Positions 54,629 to 64,000 of a stretch of DNA of 64,000 bases are shown here, in pieces (position 1 is the stretch's first letter; each line of letters opens with the position of its first letter). The notes under the pieces are model-generated. The model was not told the origin of the DNA. It made no database searches and worked only from the letters and a program-made list of their open reading frames with translations. Origin of the DNA: Isochrysis galbana (lineage: Eukaryota > Haptophyta > Isochrysidales > Isochrysidaceae); the NCBI GenBank assembly GCA_018136815.1, contig CM030942.1:683797-747796 (forward strand), in the 5' to 3' direction. The translations under genes were made by a program, and so were the position numbers.

Positions 54629-55099
54629 CTTTTAACTCCTTACTGCCGGGAGCGCAGCATGCAAATGGATGCTTCGAAGCTTCGTTTTTTGAGGTGAGAG
54701 AAGAGAGGAAGACATGTTCAACGATATAAGCGACGCTTTCTGCGAAGAAAGAGATGATCAAAATTTTCCCGATCCCCCCCCCCCCTCCCCCCCCCCTCTC
54801 TCCCTCCCAGTCCCACTCCGTTGCGCCGCGCCGCCCTCCCCTCAACCTCTCTCACACCTCTTTCTAACGTGCACACGTGGATTATTTCGTAAACTGAAGT
54901 ATCCAAATGGCTGCTTTGCCCCTGGGCCTATTTTCTCCATAATTCCATACTCCAATCTCGATCTTTTGTGTTGTCAATGGGTGGGAATGTGGGGAACCCC
55001 AGCACCTCATGGGCACCCGTCAAGGCGTTGGCGAGCAGGGACGAAATATGTCGTTTGAAGCATCCATTTGCATGCTCCGGCAGTAAACAGTTAAAAAAG
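54629..55099. repeat. Inverted pair of small repeats (ACTGCCGG family)
   Basis: 54629-54690 (+) and 55099-55051 (-) share TTTAACT, TTACTGCCGG and AGCATGCAAATGGATGCTTC. They could be two copies of a small element in opposite orientation or the ends of one 470-bp foldback element. A poly-C run lies between at 54775-54797. Confidence 0.65.
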
Positions 55100-55134
55100 C
55101 CCTGCATACAAGTAGGTGGAAAAATAATGCGCGC

Positions 55135-55390
55135 GTTCACTTTTGGGGGGGGAGTGAGTATGTAGTTGACGGGTGTTCGTTGTCGCGCGCCTTGAGTTGG
55201 GTGTGTTCGCGGCACAGCCGCGAGGTGTTGAGCGCCGCGTGTACGCGGCGCGAGGAAAATTGTCAGTGTTTTTTACAGTGTTCACTTTGGGGGTCAAGGG
55301 AGTAGTAGGTAGTTGACTATGTTACTATGTTCAAACGGTCAAAAAGTGTTTGAGTTGCGTTCGCGTTCAAGCGAGAGTGGTTAGCGCCCT
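55135..55390. repeat. Diverged tandem duplication with two strong hairpins
   Basis: GTTCACTTTTGGGGGG ... TAGTTGAC ... AGTTGGGTGTGTTCGCG ... AGCGCC (55135-55235) is repeated in looser form at 55280-55390. Perfect hairpins lie at 55207-55223 (7 bp, loop ACA) and 55232-55251 (9 bp, loop GT). Confidence 0.55.
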
Positions 55391-55707
55391 GGGCCTAGGC
55401 CCCTGGTTTTAGGTTTTTACGAGTGCCCCCCCCCCCCCCGCCCCCTGCGTTGTTTTTACCCGAAAGGGGTTTTCCCCCAGCGAGGACTCGAGACTTGAGG
55501 AGAGGACGCGCTGGGGTGCGCAGGCGCAGGGTCGGTGCGTCGGTGCGTGCAGTCGAGGGGGGACAAATATCGTCGTACCCCCTCCCCCCGGTATCCCTCG
55601 GACACCTTGCTTGTCAGGCATGGCGAGATTCCGGGACTGAAACATCGTGTCCAATTAGCTAGTGGGGTTGTCTAGGATATAACATTAATTATTTTATTCT
55701 GAGATCT

Positions 55708-55771
55708 GAGATTGCGGATGCGAACCTCCTCCGCTACCATGGCTGAAATCATGGTGGCTAACCGCAACCTC
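55708..55771. repeat. Two-part stem-loop
   Basis: GAGATTGCGG pairs with CCGCAACCTC (one wobble) around an inner ACCATG/CATGGT stem. GTGGCTAA also matches TTAGCCAC just downstream. It is not a tRNA: no D or T arm is present. 55391-55707 and 55800-56228 hold no recognisable gene. Confidence 0.55.
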
Positions 55772-56230
55772 CAATCTCTTAGCCACACTAACTAGGTGGT
55801 GCCACACGCGGGACACCACACTAGCACCCTAGCACTCCACTGTGACGGCCACACCACGTCGGCACCTAAAACCATCTCCCTAGATTCCCATGAGGAATGC
55901 GAATCTAGAGAGAAAAGAGACCATTGCACGGTCAAAACATCCAGTCGAGGCGAAGAGACTCCGGAGCTGTATACAACCTTAGATAAGGTTATACATCCCT
56001 ACACGGATGACCCTAAACACAAGGCCTTGCTGTCTCACGAGGACGCGATATACGCGAGGCGCGGGCCCTCAGCGGACAAGCGGCAGGCGGACTCGCAAAT
56101 CCATGACTCGCAGCTCCATGCGTCGGTGCGCTGACGCGCGCCAGCCTCCCAACCGGGGTCCAACGGCGGCAGCAGGTGTGATGGGAAGCGAGGGGCAGCT
56201 AGGACCAGTGGTGGCGGGGTCATAGAGCGC

Positions 56231-56330
56231 CGCAACAGCGACAGGCCCGCCGCAGCGGCGACGGGCCGACCGCAGCGGCGACGGGCACGCCGCAGCGGCG
56301 ACGGGCACGCCGCAGCGGCGACGGGCACGC
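56231..56330. repeat. 20-bp tandem repeat, five units
   Basis: The unit CGCAGCGGCGACGGGCACGC is nearly perfect in the last three copies. 20 bp is not a multiple of three, so open frames across it are unlikely to be coding. 56331-56556 is unassigned. Confidence 0.9.
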
Positions 56331-56556
56331 TCTGATGACGCGGTGCTGCCCGGCGACGGCCAAAGAAAATGGCCGACGGCAACCCATCAGCATCCACGGG
56401 CAGCGGCACTCGCCCGTCGGCTGAACCGCCGCACCGCAACCTCGGGGAGTGCCCTGTCGGACGCACGCCGCAAACGGCAACTGCCGCCGCCTTGGCGCAG
56501 CACGTGCAGGACCTTGACTGGTTTTCCAACAATTGTCGAAGATATTACTCCTAGTC

Positions 56557-57030
56557 TCATCTGCCCGCTACCTCTGCAAGCTTCAATGTGTCGTAGATTC
56601 CTGCACGAGGAACCGCCTTGGCTCCTGGCACCGGCATGGGCTTAGTACCTAGAGCCGAGCTGCCACCACCTGGAGCAATGCTGCGTGAAAAGTCCTTGTA
56701 GCCCTTGCTCTTGTCCACGTAGGCTGCATGCGCCTCGCTCTTCGGCTTGCCCAGATGCTCTGGGTATAGCCTCGGGACAGCGCCCCCGTAACCACAAATC
56801 GGCGCCCCGAGAGTATGTCGTGGCGCACCTGGTGGAGGCTTTTGCCACGGATCACGCGGGACCCTCTCACCCTCGCCTCGCAGCATTGCATCATACTGTG
56901 CTCCTGGAATGGGCTCCATCGCGGGACGCCGACCGGGGCGCTCCTCTTGCACGATCCGCTGCCGGGTCAGCTCCTGTGATTGGGAGCCTGGCTTGTTGAA
57001 GACGCTCGTCCACAGGACGTTGCCTGCCAT
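56557..57030 (-). CDS. Small protein, possibly a ciliary microtubule inner protein
   Basis: 157 residues, one exon, rich in Pro, Gly and Arg with few hydrophobic runs. ICGYGGAVPRLYPEHLGKP recalls the GYxGxxPxL...G motif repeated in CIMIP2/FAM166-type axonemal proteins, and YDAMLRGEGERVPRDPW fits a short filament-like microtubule binder. The similarity is weak. It starts 178 bp from the GT5-like gene on the opposite strand. The presence of a kinesin-9 gene makes a flagellar role plausible. The ATG at 57030 is followed by a hydrophilic head with no targeting signal. Confidence 0.55.
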   Translation of the reverse strand: MAGNVLWTSVFNKPGSQSQELTRQRIVQEERPGRRPAMEPIPGAQYDAMLRGEGERVPRDPWQKPPPGAPRHTLGAPICGYGGAVPRLYPEHLGKPKSEAHAAYVDKSKGYKDFSRSIAPGGGSSALGTKPMPVPGAKAVPRAGIYDTLKLAEVAGR

Positions 57031-57208
57031 GGCGTGCTGCGACGACGCGAGTGGGTGCTACTAGTTACTGCTTGCCCAGCACCAAAGGAAACGATGAAAC
57101 GGACAGACCCACCTCTGCGACTTCTCCTTCTTACGTATTTTGTATGGTAGGACTACTCTACATTTAAAAAGGGAAGGAATTTGCTCCCAGAGTATTTGCC
57201 GCCGGCGG

Positions 57209-60200
57209 ATGATGAAGTGTTCCGGTGCGGCGCTCGCGGCGATGGGCGACTCCGGCGCCCCCGCTCCCCCGCCGGCGTTCTCCGAGGCGGGCGAGGCGAG
57301 CGAGACGGGCGAGGCGGACGGGCTCCGGCTGCTTTGCCACGCGATGCTCCGCCAGATGGGCGTACTCGGCCGCCTCTCGCGCGAGTGCTGCCACCAGGTG
57401 GAGCGGCTGCTGCTCGATGAGAGCCGGTCGCTTCACTCTCTTGCGCCGCTCGCCATGCTTGAGGGCGCAAGCGCGCCGTACGCCACGTGGTGGGCGGAGC
57501 CAACCACGATCGGCCTGGCCGTGCTCGATCTCAGTGGAGACCCGGTGCAAGCCTCGATCGTGCTGCCACAAAGCCTATTGGCGCGGTGGCCACCTGAAGC
57601 CATTGTGCGAGTGTCACAGGAGCTGCCGTCGGATTGTGCTCGACAGGTCAGCAGCCGAGTGGAGAGGATTGAGCGATCTGTTGACGAATCATCGTTCAAC
57701 ATCGACGAGGCGGGCGACCTGTACAGCATCAGAGAGCTCGCGCATGGCGCGCTCGTGGTGAAGCCTCCGATGCGAGGGCTACTCTCACTCCGTCTCTGCA
57801 AGATGGATGAGAGCAATGCCTGCCGACCTAGCTGCGTCCGTAGCCAGACTCTTCGACACCGGCACATCCTGAGCAGTCTCCGCAGACTTGCCTGTGGCGT
57901 CGCCCCACCGGACGATGTACGCTGCAACGATGCATGCGCTGTGCTATGTGACTGTCTGCGCGACGCTTCTAAGTCGGGAGTGGCTCGGTTTCGGCAGCTA
58001 TGCGTGGATTTGTGTCCCACCATCACAGAGAGTGATCCCGAGCTGCATCCAACCGAAGGTGTGTTTGACGAGCTTGCTCCACTTTTGTGCACCGCAATTC
58101 ACAAGGCCGCTGTCATCCTTGGAGCGCGCCGAGATAGGTGCCACGCCTCGTCTGCAAAAGAGGTGATCCGCCTGCTTGAAAGCAACGTGCACCAACGAGC
58201 CTCCCTCTTCCTGATTCGGGCATGTGAGATGCTGGGCGAGCTTACACTCTCCACCGACGATGGTCCCGAGCTTTCGCGTCTTTTCCTGGCTCTGGACTCC
58301 CATCCCTCCAAATCGTCAAGAATCAGCTGTGCGATAGATAGTGGGTTGGTTGTGCCTTCGGCCAGCCGCGATAGCGGCAGCACCGATGAGGCGACTGGGG
58401 AAACCAGCCGCGATGTTGTGCGCGCATCTTCACCCGCACTTACGGAAGCTGCGAATTCCGACGCAATGAATACGGTCCACAACTTCTGTCTTCGAAAAAA
58501 TGACGCGGACACACCACCTACTCTGGATGCAGCAGCCGTCGCACCAATCAAGCCCATGGCGACTTGCAATCCTCATGCATGTGATCCTTTTGGGGCACAG
58601 AACGATTCGAGGGGGCTAACAACAAACGACGACGTGCGTAGACTCTGCGCACAGGTCGTACGAGGCCTTTGCGGGCAAGACACTTCGGTAGCTTTTGTGG
58701 CTCCAGAATTGGCTGGCTGGGGTGCCGTCGGCGGGCTCGGAGTAATGGTAGGTCAGCTTGCCTCCGCACTCGCCCGACGCGGTGTTGCCGTCACGGTGGT
58801 AGTCCCAGCCTACGCTTCATGCTCCTCCACTCTCCGTAATGCAACGCACTTGTGCGAGCTCGTTGTGCCCATGGGCACTGGTGGTGCCATACAATATGAG
58901 AGCCTCTCCGTGCATGATGCCTTCATACCCACCATCGATGGGTGTGCTGCGTCCATTGCCGGCTCTTGCACAAGCCGCCCATCATCGGTGGATGCAACCC
59001 ACGTGTCGACCAAGGCAAATCAAACTTGCGATGCTACCCAGTCGAGCGCTGCGAAGGGATCGTGCGAATACAGCTCTGTTTCGCCATCGCTAGTCCATGA
59101 GGGCATATGTGGAAGCGAGGCCCGTGTTCGCGTGCTGCTTCTCCGATCGGATCGCCATTTTCGCGCGCCGTACATGCCAGCGGGAGCTCGCGGCCAGCTA
59201 TTGTCAGCTGCACTTTTGGCGCGCGGCTCAGTGCTGTTGCTTGAGCACCTTGGCATCAAGCCTGATGTCCTCGTCAGCAATGATTGGGTTGCCGGCTTGG
59301 TTGCCCCGTGTGTACGTTGTGCCGAATGGCGCGTTCCACCCGGTGAAGGTCTCTTGCGTTCGTCGGAGAGGGAAGCACGCGTCGCGCTCGAGGCTCAGCA
59401 AGCACGCGGTCATTGGGGCCGCTGCGCTTTGCTACATCTCATCCACAACCTTGAAACGGGCTACGACGGCTGTTTGTCAAGCGACTCTAACGGCTGCGCG
59501 CGCTGGAGGCTAGACGAGATTCATGGCTTGCCCCCGCAATTGCTCGCACACCGCCCATCCGATGCTGGTTGCGTTGACAATCTGCTGTCCCTTTCGCGTG
59601 CCGCTCTGCTATCCGCGGACTCTTGGGCCACCGTCTCTGCATCATACCGCGCCCAGCTCCTTACGGGTGAAGGTCCATACAGCCCGCTCTTGCGATCTTT
59701 TCCTGCGCCCTTTGCGTGCGCACTAGGCATCCCTCTTGTCGAGCGCAGGGATGAGCTTGTCGCTCGAGGTATGTTCGGGCCGGCAGGGCATTGTGCCGCA
59801 AAAATGGAGTTGCGCCGCCAGTGCTTTGGGAACGACTGGCAAGATAGTCTGAGGAGGTCGTGGCCGGCGGCGCGCCTTCATTCTCCGCAGAGTCCCGAGG
59901 ACGATCTGGATGAGACTGTGCCCATCATAGCCTTCGTAGGCCGCCTCACGCACCAAAAGGGTGTGCACCTCTTGCTCGAGTGCGTCGAGCCTTTGCTCTC
60001 AGCAACGGGCGGGCGCGTCCAGATTCTCGTGTGTGGTTGCGCGGAGGCGTCGAGCGCATACGCACAACGTTGTGCTAGGCAGATGGCTGAGCTTTGCCAG
60101 CGGCATCCCGCCAACTTTTGGTGCTCTGATCCGCGCGTTTTCTTCGAGGAAGGCCTCTTTGTAACTGCAGCCGCGGACTTTGGCGTCATGCCTTCCCTCT

Positions 60201-60544
60201 TCGAGCCATCCGGTCTCGTTGGCGAGGAATTCCTTTGTGCGGGTACTCCCCTTGTTTGTGCCGATACCGGAGGGATGCGTGACCGGGTACGCCGAGCCGT
60301 TCTCGAGGGCGGGGCCGCAAACGGCTTACTTTTTGCACCCAATGACCACCAGGCGCTTTTGACCGCTTTGCTTGCTGCGGTTAGCCTTTTCAACGATGCA
60401 GCTACGTATAAGGCGATGCGTGACCAAGCGTCTGCCTCGGCGTGTGACGTTGAGCACACAGCTTTCCATTGGCACGCAGAGCTGGTGCGGTTGCATGCGC
60501 GCCGTGTGCACAGTCATCGACTTGCAACAAAGCATGCAGGGTGA
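57209..60544 (+). CDS. GT5-family glucan (starch/glycogen) synthase-like protein
   Basis: About 1111 residues, one exon. The first ~480 residues are a family-unusual extension with an acidic/Ala-rich head and helical segments, without a recognised domain. The GT5 fold begins at about 494: VAFVAPELAGWGAVGGLGVM corresponds to the ADP/UDP-glucose-binding KxGGLGD loop, with Lys replaced by Ala (GAVGGLG). KPDVLVSNDW and LLHLIHNLETGYDG follow. The C-terminal lobe has IIAFVGRLTHQKGVHLL (about 907) and MPSLFEPSGLVGEEFLCAGT (about 994) with the E-x7-E region and TGGMRD. Donor sugar and polymer are unknown. Changes in the KTGGLGD loop leave activity uncertain. The start is the double ATG at 57209; 57242 is also possible. 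Confidence 0.8.
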   Translation: MMKCSGAALAAMGDSGAPAPPPAFSEAGEASETGEADGLRLLCHAMLRQMGVLGRLSRECCHQVERLLLDESRSLHSLAPLAMLEGASAPYATWWAEPTTIGLAVLDLSGDPVQASIVLPQSLLARWPPEAIVRVSQELPSDCARQVSSRVERIERSVDESSFNIDEAGDLYSIRELAHGALVVKPPMRGLLSLRLCKMDESNACRPSCVRSQTLRHRHILSSLRRLACGVAPPDDVRCNDACAVLCDCLRDASKSGVARFRQLCVDLCPTITESDPELHPTEGVFDELAPLLCTAIHKAAVILGARRDRCHASSAKEVIRLLESNVHQRASLFLIRACEMLGELTLSTDDGPELSRLFLALDSHPSKSSRISCAIDSGLVVPSASRDSGSTDEATGETSRDVVRASSPALTEAANSDAMNTVHNFCLRKNDADTPPTLDAAAVAPIKPMATCNPHACDPFGAQNDSRGLTTNDDVRRLCAQVVRGLCGQDTSVAFVAPELAGWGAVGGLGVMVGQLASALARRGVAVTVVVPAYASCSSTLRNATHLCELVVPMGTGGAIQYESLSVHDAFIPTIDGCAASIAGSCTSRPSSVDATHVSTKANQTCDATQSSAAKGSCEYSSVSPSLVHEGICGSEARVRVLLLRSDRHFRAPYMPAGARGQLLSAALLARGSVLLLEHLGIKPDVLVSNDWVAGLVAPCVRCAEWRVPPGEGLLRSSEREARVALEAQQARGHWGRCALLHLIHNLETGYDGCLSSDSNGCARWRLDEIHGLPPQLLAHRPSDAGCVDNLLSLSRAALLSADSWATVSASYRAQLLTGEGPYSPLLRSFPAPFACALGIPLVERRDELVARGMFGPAGHCAAKMELRRQCFGNDWQDSLRRSWPAARLHSPQSPEDDLDETVPIIAFVGRLTHQKGVHLLLECVEPLLSATGGRVQILVCGCAEASSAYAQRCARQMAELCQRHPANFWCSDPRVFFEEGLFVTAAADFGVMPSLFEPSGLVGEEFLCAGTPLVCADTGGMRDRVRRAVLEGGAANGLLFAPNDHQALLTALLAAVSLFNDAATYKAMRDQASASACDVEHTAFHWHAELVRLHARRVHSHRLATKHAG

Positions 60545-60958
60545 TGGCCTCCAAATTAGCCTTGCGAGCGAGCTAGGGTGCTACGCCCTGGGGTCTGCCT
60601 AGGCACAAGTATACTGACTGGGAGTGGTAGTGGCGTACGGCGTATTATCGCCATGGTGCCCACGAGGCAACGACGGCGGCGTTGGCGAGGCAGAGTGCCA
60701 GCAGCGCTCGCATCGCGGTCCCGTACGCGCACACAGACATTTAGCACTACGCGCGTAGCGCGCGCGATGCACTACCAGTTACAAAGCTAGGGCGCGCGTT
60801 AGCAAGGCGTACATAGAAGGAGAGAGAGACCGCCTTACAAGAACTAGGCCCCAAACCGCGATCCCAAAGCGGATCATGCGCGTGGCAGCGATCAATGCGT
60901 CCGCGATCCGGTCGCCTTCGATTCCTCTCAAAACAACTCCGATGTCGGCAAAGATATC
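60545..60958. other. Junction between host gene and virus-derived DNA
   Basis: 60740-60770 is a dense CGCG palindrome cluster (e.g. TACGCGCGTA). Base composition falls to the right of it. No gene is recognised. Confidence 0.4.
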
Positions 60959-61374
60959 TTGCTTACACTTGAGAGGTTGCCAGTCAACCAACCATCGTCG
61001 CAGTACGAAAACTACAAACGCATCACACTTGCTGTCAAGAAGTTGAAGGATGTGAGCTCTACACAAAGTGCACTACTGAGTTTTGTACAAGGTCGATTAG
61101 AAGAGACGCTGCCCGAACTGCCGTACACACACGTGTACCCGTATGGCGACGTGACGATGGCAAAGTACGATCAGTTTGAGGTCGTCCAGATAAATGTGTA
61201 CACACAAACCGAACTTAGCCTTCAAAATATCGGCACTCGTCTAGCGGGTTTGCAATCAAACGACAGCAATTACGAGTTGAGTTTTGTCGAAGTTACCGCC
61301 GAGCGGAGATCTTCTAGGACACATCGACCTCGCCTTCCAGTTCAACGATTCCAACGCTGCTAGCGCCAGTACAG

Positions 61375-62535
61375 ATGCACAACGACGAGAACGACACACT
61401 GTTGAAGCGCGCAATTGCGCTGGACCAGAGACAGACCAGTCTCGAAAGTCAACGCGATGCCCAAGTCACTGACATTACTGAACTCAAAAATATCGTTGGG
61501 TACACCATTGCCAAAAATGCAGATCTGCATGTCAGTGAAACTGACAGTATTTTGCAGCGGCTGGCGACGCTCACTAAAAACGTCTACGGCGAAATTAACG
61601 AGAGTAACCAGTCTACATTAGGCCTTGCTACGCGAATTAAGGATCTTGAGGCGCTCGTTTTAAATGCAAAGGCAGAAGTGTCGCTTTCGAGCTACTGGCT
61701 TACAAGTCCTGAATATGACCTGGGCTCGCATACATCGCTTACAGGAGTGCGGTGGGTTCATGGGCAGGACAGTGAGCCAATCGACACGCGCATCTACGTG
61801 CGCGTCTCTGATGGCGATATACCAGGACCTTTTGTGTACCCAATCACATCGCGACATGTCCAAGTACGCTACACCCCTTCTACTCCCACACTTATTGCGC
61901 GCTACATTGAAATTGGTTCGGAGCATCCAGCTCAACCCGTTTTCACGTGGGACCAAATGAGACTTCGCTACGTGCTAGTAAAGAGTCCATTGGGTGAAGT
62001 GTACCCATTGACGATTGCGTCCACGACGTTCATGATCTATACCGCGTCCAACGTTCTGGTAAACAACGATAGATTCGCATATGGAATGGCATATGAAACG
62101 GATACCAACACAGCGCTCATACTAGATTTAGGCAGCGCCAAGCCTGTAGGCTCAATTGAGTTCTTCAATGAAGGTCATAATGTACCAGGCGACTACAATG
62201 TTGTTTTTCGACTTTTCCTTTACGGAGATAGCACCGTTCCGCCCGCCCCCGGCGGGACCGCGAACACGTTGCAGTTTGCATTGTCCGAGGATGAAGTGCG
62301 ATCTTTCATGCGGGGCAGGGAGTACAGGAAGATCAACTTTTCGAGCAGGGGCATTGAGGTGTGGTTCGATAATCCTGAGGAGGCGCGCATCCTTGACACG
62401 ACGCGCGCGCTCGACCCGCTCTTCGGCAGCAACAGGCGTCTCTTCTTGCGCGCTATGTTTGCCCCGCAGTTGTCGAGTACGAGAATCGGCTCGCTGGAAA
62501 TTGTCAATAATGCCAGCGTAGCAGATTATTTGTAA
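61375..62535 (+). other. Part of the viral fossil: large structural-like reading frame
   Basis: An open frame of 386 residues. A helical, coiled-coil-like N-terminal third (about 1-105) is followed by a beta-rich region with many aromatic and Thr residues, the layout of a trimeric fibre or attachment protein. Modules SSYWL(T/K)SPEYDL and IDTRI(Y/F)VRV recur in decayed form at 62930-63050. I cannot name a family. Confidence 0.5.
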
Positions 62536-63131
62536 AAATTGATACATCAGCACCAAACATTCTTCAATTCAATCTTTCTAATGTGGTTCACGAAAGCATG
62601 GCTTCTGTCGCCGCGGTCGAAAGCAATGGGGCCTTGACGTCCAACTACGTGATTGGCGAATTACGAAACATTGTAGACAATATTAGAAATATCGTTGGCT
62701 ACGACTTTGCGGTCGCCGAGGCGTATCTAGATCCACAATCAAACATCATGAAGACCTTGTATGCAGTCCTGCAACGTGACATCTCAATGCCGACAGTCTT
62801 CTGCGGCGTCATCAGTCGCTCTCACAGTACGTCTATGGTTATATCAACGATAATAATGCTAATGTCAACGATATTGAAACGCGTCTCGATAGCGTTGAGG
62901 CGCTCCTTTCGAACGCAGAAGCCACAGTCTCAAGTTACTGGCTGAAGAGTCCCGAGTACGACCTAAGCTCACACACATCGTTTACAGCAATGCGGTGGTT
63001 TCATGGGCAAAACAGCCAGCCGATCGACACGCGCATCTTTGTGCGCGTCTTTGATCCAAATTCGCTTGAAGGGGTCGTCGGAAACTCGTATGAATCGTCA
63101 CGAATGCCGAGGTAGCAGATTACTTGTAATT

Positions 63132-63437
63132 TCAGTGTAGTAGCTTGTTGACGGCGCCGAAAGCGACGTCGGCGAAGAGGAGGTCGCGCGCGCCAACGGC
63201 GGCGTACCCGAGCCATAAGACCCCGTGCAAGCGTCGCGCGTCCGCCCACCACGCGGGGCCGCCAAAGAAGCCCTCGACGTTCATCTGCTCGCCCGCGACC
63301 CATCGCCCGCCCACAAAGGCCGCGACGACGCGCGTCGTAGTTGGGTACTGTGCCGCGAGACTGCTCGCAAAGTAGTAGCGGAACGGAAGACACACCGTCC
63401 AAAATAGGAGTGATCGTTGTATCTTAGAAAGGCGCAT
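63132..63437 (-). other. Part of the viral fossil: small membrane protein frame
   Basis: 101 residues with two or three hydrophobic segments and the motif GFFGGPAWWADARRLHG. GGPxWWxxxRxxH patterns occur in small membrane proteins of giant viruses of algae; the match is from memory and not searched. Confidence 0.45.
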
Positions 63438-63467
63438 CTCTTTTTATTTGTGTAATAGTTTTAGAAT

Positions 63468-64000
63468 TTAGAACTGAGCGAACTGCGGCACGCACTCTTG
63501 CACCCCCGCTTTGAGACGCATGCCGCGCACGCGGTAGCGCCGGTCCGTCGTCACAAACTTGAGGCACGGGATGCCGATCACGAACTGCTGCATGTGAGCG
63601 CACAAGTCGACCTTCTTTCCCTTGTAGCCCGCGTGGTACAACAGCATGTGCAGCTCCGAAAGCATCACGTAGTCTTGCTTGTTGTTCGTGCGCTCGCACC
63701 GCTTCCAGATCTCCTCGTCGAGCAAGAAATCCTGCTTGTCGACGTACCCGGTGAAGATCGACTCCGGCGGAGGCGCGGGCATGCGGCCGTACTCGAGGTA
63801 GGCGCAGTAGTGTTTCGCCAAGAAGTGGAAGAGCGCGTTGCGGTAGTCCGCGCGCTGGAACATCGGCCCGATCGTCGTGTCGCGCTGCTTCTCCCCCGGA
63901 CCCGGGTTGTCCACAAACACGTTCGGCGCGACGAACGTCTGCACGCGGCTCGCTTCGGCCTCTCCGGCGTTCTCGATGCGCATCAGCTTGTTCGTGCTGA
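63468..64000 (-). other. Part of the viral fossil: D5-like helicase/primase C-terminal region, cut by the window edge
   Basis: The visible 171+ residues include VFVDNPGPGEKQRDTTI and YRNALFHFLAKHY, the pattern seen after the SF3 helicase core in D5-like virus replication proteins, then a C-terminal winged-helix-like part. The ATPase motifs would lie right of the window. Confidence 0.5.

Larger units (their letters stand above)
60959..64000. mobile_element. Virus-derived fossil, probably from a nucleocytoplasmic large DNA virus; runs off the window
   Basis: Visibly less GC-rich than the host genes and intron-free. It contains a plus-strand block of related structural-looking reading frames (60959-62945, with a repeated motif family). 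On the minus strand are a short membrane-protein frame (63132-63437) and the C-terminal part of a helicase/primase-like protein (63468 to the edge). The plus-strand block is broken in at least two or three places and one module appears as a decayed second copy. The minus-strand frames look whole as far as visible. Age: moderate, since much coding sequence is still open. A Polinton-like virus is an alternative source. Confidence 0.65.

Noticed and set aside
55700-55795. Stem-loop considered as a tRNA
   Set aside because: A 10-bp outer stem but no D arm, anticodon arm or T loop; the inner stem is wrong.

Overview
The window looks like nuclear DNA of a GC-rich, photosynthetic, flagellated unicellular alga. 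A haptophyte fits best, with pelagophyte or dinoflagellate as alternatives. Genes are eukaryotic: GT-AG introns of 77-387 nt interrupt five of them (one of these introns looks GC-AG). There is a plastid-type ketoacyl-ACP synthase III, a glutamate synthase, a flagellar-type kinesin-9 and a Golgi nucleotide-sugar transporter. A disulfide-isomerase gene has an in-frame TGA at the first active-site cysteine, as in the selenoprotein PDI known from Emiliania. All calls come from reading the sequence; no database search was run.

Layout. 0.36-2.3 kb: nucleotide-sugar transporter (+). 3.5-4.3 kb: a short retroposon with an 18-bp target duplication. 4.5-6.2 kb: membrane protein with an OmpA-like domain (-). 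6.5-9.0 kb: near-intact hAT transposon with an 8-bp target duplication. 9.7-12.5 kb: one-exon receptor-like gene (-) with a seven-bladed calcium-binding propeller, one membrane span and a TIR-like cytoplasmic domain. 13.1-14.6 kb: inverted-repeat region. 15.3-19.0 kb: kinesin-9 (-). 19.2-21.9 kb: repeats and pyrimidine tracts. 22.0-22.6 kb: TGA-containing PDI (+). 22.6-27.7 kb: repeat-rich DNA. 27.7-33.1 kb: six-exon glutamate synthase (-), head-to-head with an EF-hand gene (34.2-35.8 kb, +). 36-38 kb: repeats. 38.0-39.3 kb: coiled-coil gene (-), head-to-head with a YVH1/DUSP12-like pseudophosphatase (40.1-42.0 kb, +). 42.4-44.2 kb: composite LINE remnant. 45.0-45.6 kb: dihydroneopterin aldolase (-). 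45.7-46.3 kb: two LINE 5' fragments. 46.6-48.0 kb: EEP-fold nuclease/phosphatase with permuted motif order (-). 48.5-52.3 kb: large LINE lacking its 3' part (-). 52.8-53.8 kb: FabH (-). 54-56.5 kb: microsatellite and small repeats. 56.6-57.0 kb: small putative ciliary protein (-), head-to-head with a GT5 glucan-synthase-like gene (57.2-60.5 kb, +). About 60.9 kb to the right edge: less GC-rich, virus-derived fossil DNA, probably from a nucleocytoplasmic large DNA virus.

How it fits together. The host genes are housekeeping (nitrogen assimilation, plastid fatty-acid start, folate, Golgi transport, glucan synthesis, ER redox) plus flagellar or cytoskeletal genes. They do not form one pathway, and no operon-like system is present. 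Three close head-to-head pairs probably share promoters.

The most unusual material is: (1) a dispersed retroelement superfamily whose copies start with a short hairpin whose stem sequence changes while pairing is kept; (2) the TGA-PDI with a candidate SECIS; (3) the propeller/TIR-like receptor; (4) the permuted EEP enzyme; (5) the catalytically dead YVH1; and (6) the viral fossil at the right edge.
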